A DNA stretch of 64,000 nt from Paeniglutamicibacter antarcticus_C (GCF_039544305.1 NZ_BAABLK010000091.1:26494-90493); one strand, 5' to 3'. Shown: positions 24,963 through 34,391, counted from the first letter of the stretch. Numbers and translations are program-made. Notes: generated from the letters alone by a model not told the origin.

Positions 24963-26078
24963 CTAGAGCGTGTGAGGACCCTGATGGAGCAGTTCCTCGA
25001 GACGAACCAGGAACGCGGTGGTCTCGGCCTCGGTGCCAGCGGTGACCCGCAGGTGGCCCGGAATCCCTACATCGCGGATGATGACCCCCGCTTCCAACAG
25101 GCCTTCCCAAATGGCCTTGGGGTTCGCAAGTCCGCCGAAGAAGACGAAATTGGAGTCGCTGGAAGCTGGCTCCAGCCCCATGCGGGTCAGTTCGTTGACG
25201 ATACGGTCACGTTGGACCTTGATTGCCTCGACGTTGGCCAGCAGTGCATCGACGTGTTTCAACGCGGCGTTCGCTGTTGCCTGGGTGATCGCCGAGAGGT
25301 GGTACGGCAGGCGGACCAGCCGAATGGCGTCGGTGACTTCAGGCGCTGCGGCAAGGTAGCCCAGGCGGGCACCGGCCAAGGCAAAGGCCTTGGACATGGT
25401 GCGCGAAACTATCAGCCGCTCACGCCCCGGCAGCAGCGAGAGCGCCGAGGCCGTTCCCGTATGGGCGAATTCCGCGTAGGCCTCGTCCACGATCACGATC
25501 GCGTGGCTTGCTTCCCCGGCTTCGTAGACGGCCTCAACGACATCCAGACCCAGCGCAGTGCCGGTTGGGTTGTTCGGTGAGCACAGCATGACGATGTTCG
25601 GCGCAGTCTCGCGTACCTGGACCGCGGCGTCGGCTGCGGAAAGCCCGTAGCACTCGGTGCGAACCCCGGCCACGTAGGTGGTGTCGGTTCCGGAAGCCAG
25701 CAGCGGATACATGGAGTAAGTGGGAGGGAATCCCATGACGGTGCGTCCTGGACCTCCGAAGGCCTGCAGTATTTGCTGGAGGACCTCGTTGGAGCCGTTG
25801 GCCGCCCAGACATTGTCCGCTTCCAGTCCGTGGCCAAGGTAAGCGGCCAGTCGCTCGCGTAGTTCGGTGAACTCACGGTCGGGGTAACGATTCAGGCCAA
25901 CGGCCGCTGCAGAGACTTCTTCCACAATCGCCCGATGGACCTCGGCGGGAAGCGGATGAGTGTTTTCATTGACGTTCAGCTGGATGGGTACGTCAATTTG
26001 TGGTGCACCGTAGGGTTTGAGACCTTGGAGATTCTCTCGCAGGGGCAGATTTGCCAGGCGATTTAGCCGTTCATTCAC
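24963..26078 (-). CDS. hisC: histidinol-phosphate aminotransferase
   Basis: A 371-residue class I PLP aminotransferase converting imidazole-acetol phosphate and glutamate to histidinol phosphate. N-terminal VQLNVNENTHPLP-type region, CSPNNPTGTALG, DEAYAEFAHTG, the PLP lysine in SRTMSKAFALAGARLGYL, and the C-terminal RVTAGTEAET arginine are visible. Start is a GTG at 26078; an ATG four bases further in is out of frame. TAGACT six bases upstream suggests a leaderless message. hisD, usually adjacent, is absent from the window. Confidence 0.95.
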   Translation of the reverse strand: MNERLNRLANLPLRENLQGLKPYGAPQIDVPIQLNVNENTHPLPAEVHRAIVEEVSAAAVGLNRYPDREFTELRERLAAYLGHGLEADNVWAANGSNEVLQQILQAFGGPGRTVMGFPPTYSMYPLLASGTDTTYVAGVRTECYGLSAADAAVQVRETAPNIVMLCSPNNPTGTALGLDVVEAVYEAGEASHAIVIVDEAYAEFAHTGTASALSLLPGRERLIVSRTMSKAFALAGARLGYLAAAPEVTDAIRLVRLPYHLSAITQATANAALKHVDALLANVEAIKVQRDRIVNELTRMGLEPASSDSNFVFFGGLANPKAIWEGLLEAGVIIRDVGIPGHLRVTAGTEAETTAFLVRLEELLHQGPHTL

Positions 26079-26084
26079 CGCTCA

Positions 26085-26090
26085 AGTCTA
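26085..26090 (-). promoter_or_regulatory. hisC: -10 box of a leaderless promoter for hisC
   Basis: TAGACT on the minus strand, six bases before the GTG start. It is the likely promoter of the hisCBH-ORF-hisA unit. Confidence 0.55.
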
Positions 26091-26194
26091 CGGTGGCTTC
26101 CCGCCCTCCAAGAATCAGCGCCGGCACCAAGGGTCATAATCCGTTAGCAATGCGGAGGTGCAGCGTAGTTCCGCACCCTTTGGGTTAACAATCT

Positions 26195-26599
26195 TCAGCT
26201 TCCGATGGGAACGAAGAGTTCCGCTCCCGGCTGCAGTACCGAGCTGTTGAGGTTGTTCAGATCACCGATCTGCTGCACGGCATCGCGGGGTTCGAGCTGC
26301 GGGGCAAATTCACGAGCCAATCCCCAGAGGGTGTCCCCCTCGATGACGGTGACGCTTAAGGCGTCAACGCCAACCGGGTTCACGTCCGAGGCATTCGCGG
26401 GTGACAGGAATACGCCCAGGAGCATCAATGCCACGACGCTGATAAGAAAGATTGGTAGTCCAATAATCACGAACTTGCCGCGGCGGGTAAGTCGCAAAGG
26501 AGCGAGGTCGGATTCGTTTCCCTGTGCTGAACGCGGAGCAGGGATGTAGTCGGGGGACGTAATTAGGTGGAGCGGGGCCGAGAGAGCAGTGCTTGCCAT
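26195..26599 (-). CDS. LysM domain membrane protein next to lexA
   Basis: A 134-residue protein: basic cytoplasmic segment, one membrane helix (about 44-64, FVIIGLPIFLISVVALMLLGVFL) and a single extracytoplasmic LysM domain at 84-132 (VTVIEGDTLWGLAREFAP, IGDLNNL, LQPGAELFVP) that binds peptidoglycan. It is divergent from lexA across a region with SOS boxes. The layout resembles the SOS-induced division inhibitors YneA of Bacillus and ChiZ of mycobacteria, so a role in delaying division after DNA damage is a reasonable inference. Confidence 0.85.
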   Translation of the reverse strand: MASTALSAPLHLITSPDYIPAPRSAQGNESDLAPLRLTRRGKFVIIGLPIFLISVVALMLLGVFLSPANASDVNPVGVDALSVTVIEGDTLWGLAREFAPQLEPRDAVQQIGDLNNLNSSVLQPGAELFVPIGS

Positions 26600-26684
26600 G
26601 TCTTTGCCTTTCCTCTGAATTCACTTGTTCGACGAGGGCATGTGGCCCAGACTCGAACAGGAGACTGTTATTAGTACAAATCTT

Positions 26685-26700
26685 TCGAAGATATGTTCGT
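26685..26700. promoter_or_regulatory. LexA binding site (SOS box)
   Basis: TCGAAGATATGTTCGT agrees with the actinobacterial SOS consensus TCGAACATATGTTCGA at 14 of 16 positions. It lies 86 bases before the LysM gene and about 190 before lexA, so it could serve either. Confidence 0.8.
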
Positions 26701-26738
26701 AGTGCGTAGGTTATTTCTAGCACCTTTCGACGACACGT

Positions 26739-26754
26739 GTCCATATATGTTCGA
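26739..26754. promoter_or_regulatory. possible second LexA site
   Basis: The right half ATATGTTCGA is perfect, but the left half is poor. It lies closer to the lexA promoter, about 130 bases before its start, and may be a weak or half site. Confidence 0.4.
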
Positions 26755-26886
26755 ACAAATCTTTGAAAGTAGTGTCTTTATCTACTAAGCTTGGAGTCGT
26801 GAAGCGATGTATTTACTACATCAACACACACCTACAATTTGCGGCACGCGCGGGCACCCCGCGATGATCGGGATGAGGCACTGACA

Positions 26887-27606
26887 ATGACGACCGAAGA
26901 ACGAACCCCTCGACGCGACGCGAAGAGTCTGACGATTCGCCAGAAAAAGGTCCTCGAGACCATCCAACGTTCCGTAAGTACCAATGGCTACCCGCCGTCG
27001 ATGCGGGAAATCGGGGATGCCGTTGGGCTCGCGAGCCTTTCGAGCGTGACCCACCAGCTCAGCCAACTCGAGAAGCTCGGCTATATCCGCCGCGATCCAC
27101 GTCGGCCCCGCGCCATGGAGATCCTGCTTCCGCTCCAGCTCAAGGGAGAATCAAAGCTGCAGTTGGTAGAGGGCGGTACGGAGCTCAAGGCAGCGAACGG
27201 AATGAACGTCTCCGAGCTGACAACCTCTGCGGACACCGCGATGGTGCCATTGGTAGGGCGCATCGCCGCCGGTGGACCAATCCTCGCCGACCAGGCTGTG
27301 GAAGACGTTTTCGCCCTCCCGCGCCAGTTGGTGGGACACGGAGAACTTTTTATGCTCAAAGTCAGCGGAGATTCGATGATTGACGCCGCCATTTGCGATG
27401 GCGACTGGGTGGTTGTCAGGCGCCAACCTACAGCAATCAACGGAGACATCGTCGCGGCACTTCTCGATGACGAGGCCACAGTAAAGACTTTCCGGCAGCG
27501 GGACGGCCATACATGGCTCTTGCCTCAGAACTCCCGCTACGAACCGATCCTGGGCGATTCCGCCACGGTGATGGGCAAGGTCGTATCGGTCATGCGTTCG
27601 ATCTAG
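26887..27606 (+). CDS. lexA: LexA repressor
   Basis: A 239-residue SOS repressor. N-terminal winged HTH (LTIRQKKVLETIQRS, GYPPSMREIGDAVGLASLSSVTHQL) and C-terminal S24 self-cleaving domain. The scissile bond is Ala128-Gly129 in RIAAGGP, with Ser163 in GDSM and Lys200 in ATVK as the catalytic dyad. Cleavage is triggered by RecA filaments, and recA is also in the window. ATG 26887 is preferred over 26839, which adds 16 Arg/Asp-rich residues. SOS boxes upstream imply autorepression. Confidence 0.97.
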   Translation: MTTEERTPRRDAKSLTIRQKKVLETIQRSVSTNGYPPSMREIGDAVGLASLSSVTHQLSQLEKLGYIRRDPRRPRAMEILLPLQLKGESKLQLVEGGTELKAANGMNVSELTTSADTAMVPLVGRIAAGGPILADQAVEDVFALPRQLVGHGELFMLKVSGDSMIDAAICDGDWVVVRRQPTAINGDIVAALLDDEATVKTFRQRDGHTWLLPQNSRYEPILGDSATVMGKVVSVMRSI

Positions 27607-27634
27607 GAACGCACCCAGGAACACATCCCCCCGC

Positions 27635-27677
27635 AAATACCAGAGGGCCGGTCAACTTGACCGGCCCTCTGGTATTT
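27635..27677. terminator. bidirectional terminator between lexA and the helicase
   Basis: A 21-bp perfect inverted repeat, 27635-27655 against 27657-27677 (AAATACCAGAGGGCC / GGCCCTCTGGTATTT). Each strand ends in TTT. Confidence 0.88.
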
Positions 27678-27728
27678 CGCTCCTCAGGGGCGTACGTCCT
27701 CCACGAAGCAGGAGATGGCAAGACCAAC

Positions 27729-29735
27729 CTAGCCTTCGGCGAGCCTTTCAAGGGCCGCAATAACCGTGGGTTTGTCGGGGGTGGCCCACAGTGGCGGCAA
27801 CGACGCCCGCAGGAATGTTCCGTACCGCTCGGTGGCCAAACGTGAATCAAGCACGGCGACCACGCCCTTGTCATTTACCGAGCGGATCAGACGTCCCGCC
27901 CCCTGCGCCAGACGCACAGCAGCGTGGCTCGCGGCCACTGCCATGAACCCGTTGCCACCGTGCTTGGCGACATCACGGCTGCGTGCCGAGGACAGCGGGT
28001 CATCGGGGCGCGGGAAGGGTATTTTGTCGATGATGACCAACCGGCAGGCGTTGCCGGGCACGTCCACTCCCTGCCACAACGTCATCGTGCCAAACAAGCA
28101 GGTGTCCGGCTCGGCGGAGAACTGGTCGACAAGGGCCTTCATGCTCGATTCGCCCTGGCACAGGATTGGGATATCCAGCCGCGCCCGCAGGATCTCGGCG
28201 GCATCCTCGGCCGCCCGGCGCGAAGTGAACAGTGCCAGCGCCCCTCCGCCGGAGGCGTTGATCAAATCCTCGATCTCGCATAGTGTTTCTTGCGACATCT
28301 GGCGCCCTGGTTTGGGCAGGTGCTTGGCGACATACAAGATGCCTTGCTTGGGATAGTTAAAGGGGCTTCCCACATCGACACCGTTCCAGGTCGGCGCCCC
28401 GTCCCCGACCAGCCCCAAGGTGCCCGCAACCGGCTCGAAGGCCGCGCCGATGGCCAGTGTTGCACTGGTGAGAATCACGGTACGGCCGTCGAAGAGGCCC
28501 TCCCGAAGCTTTCCGGCCACCGAGAGCGGGGCCACGTTCAGGGTCGGCTGGGTGGACTCGTCAGGTTGCACGTATCCCTCCCCCGCAGAGAAATGGCCGG
28601 GCCTGGAGGCCCAGATGACTTCGCGCTCCTCGGTCATCTCAAGCATCTTGTTGCATTGCTCCACCAGGTACATCACCTGGGAGCGTGCCATCTGGCGACC
28701 GCCGTCAGCCGGTGCATTGGCTTCGGCCTTGGAATCGGAGAGCACCACCCGCGCGGCCTCGGAGATCTGGTTGAGCGCCGATTGCTGTTCCTCGTTCAGT
28801 CCCTTGGCCATGAGTCCGGTGGGAACGCCTTCGAGGGACCGGGCCAGTGCCTTGGCCCCCTGGTTCAGCGCGTCGACGCTGACCGAGCAGTGCTTGCGCG
28901 CGGCCGAGGCTGCTGTCTGGACCATGGTCACCGACAGGGGCCGCGTCACCGAACTGGTCACCCTGTCCTGCAGCTCGTGGGCTTCGTCAATGATGACGGT
29001 GTCGAAATCCGGCAGTACTGCGAGGCCTTCGAAGGCCGAGACGGCCAGCATTGCGTGATTGGTGATCACCACGTCGGCGTCCGCTGCCCGGGAACGAGCC
29101 AACTCGCTGAAGCACTCGGCGGCCATGGGACACTTTTGCGCACCCAGGCAGTCCATGGCGCTGACCGAGACCTGGCGCCAGGCCTTGTCACTGACTCCGG
29201 GGCTGATGTCGTCCCGGTCCCCGGTGTTGGTGCGCTCTGCCCATTCCCGGAGCCGCACCACTTCCTGGCCCAACGCGGAGTTGGGCCCATCGCTTGAGCC
29301 ACCAGCAACGGGGGTGCCGGAGTCCATCGAAAACAATGCGCCTTCGTCATCGTCGGGGTACCCGCCCCCGAGCTTGTACTGGCACACGTAGTTGGAACGG
29401 CCCTTGACCAGGGCGACGTCCATCTCCCGCGGCAGTTTGTCCTTCAGCGAGGAAAGCAGCCGAGGCACATCGCGCCCAACGATCTGCGCCTGCAGGGCCA
29501 GGGTTGCGGTGGAAATCACCACCGGCTTCTCCGATCCAAGAGCGTGGGCAAGTGCCGGAACCAGATAGGCCATCGACTTGCCCGTGCCGGTTCCTGCCTG
29601 CACGAGCAAGTGTTCACCACTTTCCATGGCGCGCACGACCTGTCGGGCCATTTCGTGTTGCCCCGGCCGGTTTTGCCCGCCCATGGTGGACACTGCGGTG
29701 TCCAATAGGTCGATGACCTCTGATTCCTCAGCCAT
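27729..29735 (-). CDS. DinG-family ATP-dependent DNA helicase
   Basis: A 668-residue XPD/DinG-type superfamily 2 helicase. Walker A QAGTGTGKS at about 46-54, a cysteine cluster for a 4Fe-4S cluster (Cys near 116, then CLGAQKCPMAAEC), DEAH box in VIIDEAHELQD, and motif VI QGAGRLIRSVNDKG near the C-terminus. Such enzymes unwind forked DNA, R-loops or G-quadruplexes. Its start overlaps the hflX stop by eight bases. No SOS box is seen in front of it. Confidence 0.93.
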   Translation of the reverse strand: MAEESEVIDLLDTAVSTMGGQNRPGQHEMARQVVRAMESGEHLLVQAGTGTGKSMAYLVPALAHALGSEKPVVISTATLALQAQIVGRDVPRLLSSLKDKLPREMDVALVKGRSNYVCQYKLGGGYPDDDEGALFSMDSGTPVAGGSSDGPNSALGQEVVRLREWAERTNTGDRDDISPGVSDKAWRQVSVSAMDCLGAQKCPMAAECFSELARSRAADADVVITNHAMLAVSAFEGLAVLPDFDTVIIDEAHELQDRVTSSVTRPLSVTMVQTAASAARKHCSVSVDALNQGAKALARSLEGVPTGLMAKGLNEEQQSALNQISEAARVVLSDSKAEANAPADGGRQMARSQVMYLVEQCNKMLEMTEEREVIWASRPGHFSAGEGYVQPDESTQPTLNVAPLSVAGKLREGLFDGRTVILTSATLAIGAAFEPVAGTLGLVGDGAPTWNGVDVGSPFNYPKQGILYVAKHLPKPGRQMSQETLCEIEDLINASGGGALALFTSRRAAEDAAEILRARLDIPILCQGESSMKALVDQFSAEPDTCLFGTMTLWQGVDVPGNACRLVIIDKIPFPRPDDPLSSARSRDVAKHGGNGFMAVAASHAAVRLAQGAGRLIRSVNDKGVVAVLDSRLATERYGTFLRASLPPLWATPDKPTVIAALERLAEG

Positions 29736-31299
29736 GAATACTAAATTGCTCCACTTCTGCGGCCAAGCCTTCGCGGACCTTGACCATCATGCGGGTTCCC
29801 ACTTCGGTGTGCTCGATGGCCAGGATCTCGGCCTCGGCGCCGTGGAGCCTGTTGACCACGTCGCCTCGATCATAGGGAATCATCAATTCTAGTTGGACAT
29901 CCGGCCGCGGAATTGCATCACTGATTTTCGCCAGCAGTTCCTCGATGCCTTCGCCGGTACGTGCCGAGACGATGACGTGGTTGGGCTCGTGCTGGCGCAG
30001 GCGTTCCACCACGAAGGGATCGGCCACGTCAGCCTTGTTCAAAACGATGATCTCGGGGATGCCGCGGGCGTCAACATCGTTGAAAACCTCACGGACCGCC
30101 TGGATCTGGCCTTCGGGGTCCGGGTGCGAGGCATCCACCACGTGCAGGATCAGATCGGCGTCGGCCACTTCCTCCAGCGTGGAGCGGAAGGCCTCGACCA
30201 GTTGGGTGGGCAGCGATTTCACGAACCCGACGGTGTCCGCCAGCGTGTAGGTCAACCCGTCGCTGGTTTCGGCTTGCCTGACGGTGGGATCCAGCGTCGC
30301 AAACAGCGTGTTGTCGACAAGGACCCCGGCGTGGGTGAGCCGGTTGAGCAACGAGGACTTCCCGGCGTTGGTGTATCCGGCAATGGCCACCGAGGGAACC
30401 ATGTTGCGCTTGCGATTGGCGCGCTTGGTTTCCCGGGCCGGAAGCATTCCCTTGATTTCCTTGCGCAGCTTGGCCATGCGGTCGCGAATGCGCCGGCGGT
30501 CCATTTCGATCTTTGTTTCGCCGGGACCACGCGAGCCGATGCCGCCACCGGCGGTGCCCACGCGGCCACCTGCCTGGCGTGACATCGATTCACCCCAACC
30601 GCGCAGGCGCGGCAGGAGGTATTCGAGTTGGGCCAATTCCACCTGCGCGCGGCCCTCGTGGCTTTTTGCGTGCTGTGCAAAGATGTCAAGGATCAAGGCG
30701 GTGCGGTCGATGACCTTCACTTTGACTACGTCTTCGAGGGCGCGACGTTGGGAGGGCGCGAGTTCGGTGTCGATGATGACGGTGTCTGCCCCGGTGGCTG
30801 AAACGATGTCTCGCAGTTCCATGGCCTTGCCGGAACCTAGATAGGTGTTTGCATCGGGCTTTGCACGGCGTTGGACCATGCCGTCAAGGACTTCCGAGCC
30901 TGCGGTCTCGGCCAGTGCCGCCAGTTCCCTGAGCGAGTTCTCGGCGTCTTCGGCCGTGCCTTCGTTCCAGATGCCTGCCAAAACCACACGTTCGAGGCGC
31001 AGCTGCCGGTTTTCAACCTCGGTGACGTCCTCGAGCTCGGTGGACAGGCTTGCCGATCGGCGAAGCCCCCTTCTGGCTTCAAGTTCGTCCTGGTCCCCGT
31101 CGAATGAGGTGTGCTCGTCGGTGAGCCTGCTCAGCGCCTGGGCACGGCCTGCGAGGATGCCTTCATCCTCGGGAGCGCCAAAGTGTGTGCTTTTGCTGGC
31201 TGCGGCAGCGTCGCTGGCAAGGATCCGTTCGATGGCGGACTGAAGCTGTGCGTCGTCCATCTCGTTGTCCTGCGGGCCGCTGGGCTGTGGATTGGTCAT
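29728..31299 (-). CDS. hflX: GTPase HflX
   Basis: A 523-residue ribosome-associated GTPase that splits stalled or hibernating 70S ribosomes. The N-terminal HflX domain (GSGKAMELRDIVSATGADTVIID, ELAPSQRRALED) is followed by the Gly-rich GGRVGTAGGGIGSRGPGETKIE linker, then the G domain: GYTNAGKSSLLNRL, DTVGFV, NKAD. The first 100 residues are an acidic extension. ATG 31299 has AAAGGGG upstream; the longer frame to 31521 is Pro/Gly-rich and is rejected. Confidence 0.94.
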   Translation of the reverse strand: MTNPQPSGPQDNEMDDAQLQSAIERILASDAAAASKSTHFGAPEDEGILAGRAQALSRLTDEHTSFDGDQDELEARRGLRRSASLSTELEDVTEVENRQLRLERVVLAGIWNEGTAEDAENSLRELAALAETAGSEVLDGMVQRRAKPDANTYLGSGKAMELRDIVSATGADTVIIDTELAPSQRRALEDVVKVKVIDRTALILDIFAQHAKSHEGRAQVELAQLEYLLPRLRGWGESMSRQAGGRVGTAGGGIGSRGPGETKIEMDRRRIRDRMAKLRKEIKGMLPARETKRANRKRNMVPSVAIAGYTNAGKSSLLNRLTHAGVLVDNTLFATLDPTVRQAETSDGLTYTLADTVGFVKSLPTQLVEAFRSTLEEVADADLILHVVDASHPDPEGQIQAVREVFNDVDARGIPEIIVLNKADVADPFVVERLRQHEPNHVIVSARTGEGIEELLAKISDAIPRPDVQLELMIPYDRGDVVNRLHGAEAEILAIEHTEVGTRMMVKVREGLAAEVEQFSIHG

Positions 31300-31853
31300 G
31301 TTCCCCTTTGCTTGCTGTATTCCAGAATAGTGCCCCGGGCCGACAGATGCGTCTTCGCCGGTGGATTGGCCTTCTTGGGGGTGAGGTACGTGGGGTGTTT
31401 GCATGGTTGGTCCTTGCTGGGCTCCGTACGGGGACGGTCCGCCCTGGTTACTTGGTCCGGGACCGCGGGTGATGCGATCGCTCACGGGTGCATGGGCTGC
31501 GGCTGTATTGGGCCACGTCACGCGTATGCTCCGGAACCCGGCTTTGCCCTGCCAGGCTTCCTGTCAGCCCGGGTACGAGAAAATGGGGTGGTTTCCTCGA
31601 GGCTTGAATCAAGGAGTGACTATTCGGCGGTACACAGCATGGCCCGTTGTTGGTCTACTTGGCCTCACGGAGCCAAAGGCTCGGTGGGAAGGACGCGGCA
31701 CATTCGTGGGTTTAGTGCGTCTTACAGCTTAGTCATAGGGAAAACTCTATCACTTCATCCGGCTGCGCGCCTTGATGTATCTCACAGTCGGTTGGGGGCC
31801 CGAATCGGGGGCCGAGTTTGGGTTTGTCACCCGCAGGCGGTTAACCTGCCAAC
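31300..31853. other. intergenic region between hflX and the methyltransferase
   Basis: The promoters of two divergent genes lie here. The stretch is less GC-rich at 31600-31780 than its surroundings. The overlapping open frames have no recognisable domains, and nothing further is supported. Confidence 0.5.
31842..31847 (+). promoter_or_regulatory. -10 box of a leaderless promoter
   Basis: TAACCT, six bases before the methyltransferase ATG at 31854; no Shine-Dalgarno between. Confidence 0.55.
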
Positions 31854-32471
31854 ATGAGCCCGGACCATTATTTCAGCGCACAGCCTTCCACTCCCGAGAA
31901 ACGGCGCGACATCAGCGTCGAATTGGGCGGTGCCACACGCAGGCTGAAATCCTCCGGCGGCATCTTCAGTCCTGACCGCATCGACAAGGGAACCGCGGTT
32001 CTTTTGCGTGGTGTTCCGGCACCGGATTCCCAAGGCAACCTCCTGGACATCGGTTGCGGATGGGGACCGATCGCACTTTCGATGGGACTGGCCTCACCGG
32101 AGGCAACAATTTACGCGGTCGACGTCAATGAACGCAGCCTTGGGCTCACCCGGGACAACGCGGTGTCCCTTGGGCTGAAGAACGTGGTGGTCGCGCTGCC
32201 CGGGGAGGTTGACCCCTTGATCAGCTACAACACCATTTGGTCCAATCCACCGATCCGGATCGGCAAGGAAGCGCTGCACGAGTTGCTGCTTCTGTGGTTG
32301 CCCCGCTTGGCACCGGGCGGCAATGCGTGGCTGGTCGTGCAAAAGAACCTGGGTGCCGATTCCCTGCAGAAGTGGCTGGGCACCGTGATGCCCCCGGAAT
32401 GGACCATTGAACGGGTATCAACCGACAAGGCCTTCCGGATCCTGCATGTGGGACGTCCTGAAACTTCCTGA
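31854..32471 (+). CDS. class I SAM methyltransferase, RsmC-like
   Basis: A 205-residue methyltransferase. SAM motif I is LLDIGCGWGPIALSMG at about 65-80, motif II has the acidic residue in AVDVNERS, and motif IV is SNPPI, the N-P-P-(Y/F/I) type used on bases. N-terminal YFSAQPST and GGIFSPDRIDKGT fit the catalytic domain of RsmC/RlmG enzymes that methylate guanine N2 in rRNA, without their N-terminal pseudo-domain. The target here is inferred only. Convergent with dapF, 15 bases apart. Confidence 0.9.
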   Translation: MSPDHYFSAQPSTPEKRRDISVELGGATRRLKSSGGIFSPDRIDKGTAVLLRGVPAPDSQGNLLDIGCGWGPIALSMGLASPEATIYAVDVNERSLGLTRDNAVSLGLKNVVVALPGEVDPLISYNTIWSNPPIRIGKEALHELLLLWLPRLAPGGNAWLVVQKNLGADSLQKWLGTVMPPEWTIERVSTDKAFRILHVGRPETS

Positions 32472-32486
32472 TGCTTCGGTGCGCTT

Positions 32487-33440
32487 CTAGCTGCCCAGAA
32501 CCTCACCACGGGAAACCAGGACCGCCGGACCGCTGAGAATCACGTGTTCCTGGCCGCTTTCGGCGATGGCGAATCCCACCCTCAGCTCCCCTCCCGGCAC
32601 CTGCACCGTCCATTGCCCAGCGGCATTGCCCTGGGCCCAGTGCCGGGTAGCGATGACTGCGGCGCAGGCACCCGTGCCGCAGGAGAGCGTTTCTCCGACC
32701 CCGCGTTCGTGGACGCGCATCCGAAGCACGGCGCGGTCTTCGTCCAACACGGCCCCTTCGACCAATACGTACTCTACATTCGTGCCGTTCCGGGTTGTCG
32801 GCTCGACTTCCGGTGCTGTTGAGAGATCAAGGTTGTCCAGCTCCGCGGCGGTGGCAACCGCCACCACCGTGTGCGGGTTGCCCACCGAGACGCTCAACGC
32901 GCCGCGGGCCTTGTCCAGTTTGGCCGTGGACACGATGGAATCCAACCCGTTCTCCTGGGCTGCCTGTGCGTGGACGAACTCCCAGGGGCCCATGTCCACG
33001 GCGTAGCCATCTTCGAGCCGCGTCACGACCTTGAGGCCTGCGCGCGTGCCGACGGGCAGTTGGCCACCGACGGGCAGGTCCACGAGCTGTTCCTTGAGCA
33101 GGAAATGGACGAAGACACGCACACCGTTGCCGCACATTTCCGAGATCGTTCCATCTGCGTTGCGGTAGTCCATGAACCAGTAGGCATCGGGCCGGATTTC
33201 CAGGATCTTGCGTCCCTCTGGCAGCGTGTCCGAGGGAACGGCGCGAATCAGTCCGTCGCCGCCTATGCCCCGGTGCCTGTCGCACAGTGCTGCGACCTGG
33301 CGCTGGCCAAGATCATGTTGGTTCTCTGGGTCGGAGACTAGGATGAAGTCGTTTCCCGTCCCGTGTCCCTTGGCATAGTTGAGCCTGCCTACGGCCGATT
33401 GAAGGTCGGTGGGTTCCATGGTGTGATCGGTGGTGCTCAT
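32487..33440 (-). CDS. dapF: diaminopimelate epimerase
   Basis: A 317-residue cofactor-free epimerase making meso-DAP from LL-DAP for lysine and peptidoglycan. The two catalytic cysteines are in MCGNGVRVF (Cys103) and TLSCGTGACA (Cys254); GTGNDFILV at the N-terminus and GNPHTVVAV are also typical. Length is slightly above the 275-residue norm. A TAGAGT box seven bases before the ATG points to a leaderless start separate from miaA. Confidence 0.96.
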   Translation of the reverse strand: MSTTDHTMEPTDLQSAVGRLNYAKGHGTGNDFILVSDPENQHDLGQRQVAALCDRHRGIGGDGLIRAVPSDTLPEGRKILEIRPDAYWFMDYRNADGTISEMCGNGVRVFVHFLLKEQLVDLPVGGQLPVGTRAGLKVVTRLEDGYAVDMGPWEFVHAQAAQENGLDSIVSTAKLDKARGALSVSVGNPHTVVAVATAAELDNLDLSTAPEVEPTTRNGTNVEYVLVEGAVLDEDRAVLRMRVHERGVGETLSCGTGACAAVIATRHWAQGNAAGQWTVQVPGGELRVGFAIAESGQEHVILSGPAVLVSRGEVLGS

Positions 33441-33447
33441 GTGCCCA

Positions 33448-33453
33448 ACTCTA
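33448..33453 (-). promoter_or_regulatory. dapF: -10 box of a leaderless promoter for dapF
   Basis: TAGAGT on the minus strand, seven bases before the ATG at 33440. Confidence 0.55.
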
Positions 33454-33474
33454 CGTGCCGTGAATTGTCCGAAG

Positions 33475-34380
33475 CTATTTCGCGGTTTCCTTGATTCGCG
33501 CCAGGACCCCGGGCATCATCGAGTCGGAGACGGGGTTGAACCAGGAGACCCGTTTGTCGGCTCCGAACCATGTGACTTGGCGCCGGGCAAACTGCCGCGT
33601 GGCGATGACGGTCTTTTCCGTTGCTTCCTTGAAGGACATCGTCCCGTCGAGAGCCGCCAGAAATTGTGCATATCCGATGGCACGCGAAGCGGTCTTCCCT
33701 TCGCGCAGGCCTTCGCGATCGAGCCGGCGGACTTCGTCAAGCAGCCCGAGCTCGACCATGGTGCCCACACGGGAGGCCAATCGCGCATGGAGCAGGGTGC
33801 GGTCCATGTCCAGGCCGATTTGGATGGCTGGGGAGTGGTATTTGCGCTGGGGCATGAAGGAACTGAACGGCTTGCCGCTGATTTCGTGGACTTCCAAGGC
33901 GCGGATAAGCCTCCGGTCATCCAGGTTCCTTGCCGCTGAAATAGGGTCGACCGCAGCCAACCGCTCGGCGAGGGAACCGATTCCCGTTGCGGCGGCCTCC
34001 GCTTCGATCCGCCTACGCACGTTGGCGTCTGTCGGAGGGAAATCGATCTCGTCAAGGGCCGCACGCACGTACAGGCCCGAGCCGCCGACGAGGATGGGCA
34101 CCGCGCCACGTTCACGGATCGACTCGAATGCCTCTCTGGCGTCCTTCTGGAAACGGGCGACGCTCGCCTCCTGGCGCACGTCCATGATGTCCAGCAGGTG
34201 GTGGGGTATGCCACCTCGCTCATGGACCGGCAGCTTGGCGGTGCCGATGTCCATGCCTCGGTAGAACTGCAACGCATCGGCATTGACGATCTCCCCGCCA
34301 AGTTCCTGGGCCAGGGCGATGGAGAGGTCGGACTTGCCTGTTCCGGTTGGTCCCAGGACGGCAATCACCGGAAGTGCCAT
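33475..34380 (-). CDS. miaA: tRNA dimethylallyltransferase
   Basis: A 301-residue enzyme adding an isopentenyl group to A37 of tRNAs reading UNN codons. P-loop GPTGTGKS at 10-17, DALQFYRGMDIGTAKLP, GGSGLYVRA and the C-terminal TRQFARRQVTWF block are conserved. It lies 11 bases behind miaB, whose product acts on its product, so the two steps of ms2i6A synthesis are encoded together. Confidence 0.96.
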   Translation of the reverse strand: MALPVIAVLGPTGTGKSDLSIALAQELGGEIVNADALQFYRGMDIGTAKLPVHERGGIPHHLLDIMDVRQEASVARFQKDAREAFESIRERGAVPILVGGSGLYVRAALDEIDFPPTDANVRRRIEAEAAATGIGSLAERLAAVDPISAARNLDDRRLIRALEVHEISGKPFSSFMPQRKYHSPAIQIGLDMDRTLLHARLASRVGTMVELGLLDEVRRLDREGLREGKTASRAIGYAQFLAALDGTMSFKEATEKTVIATRQFARRQVTWFGADKRVSWFNPVSDSMMPGVLARIKETAK

Positions 34381-34391
34381 TCGACGGCGGC

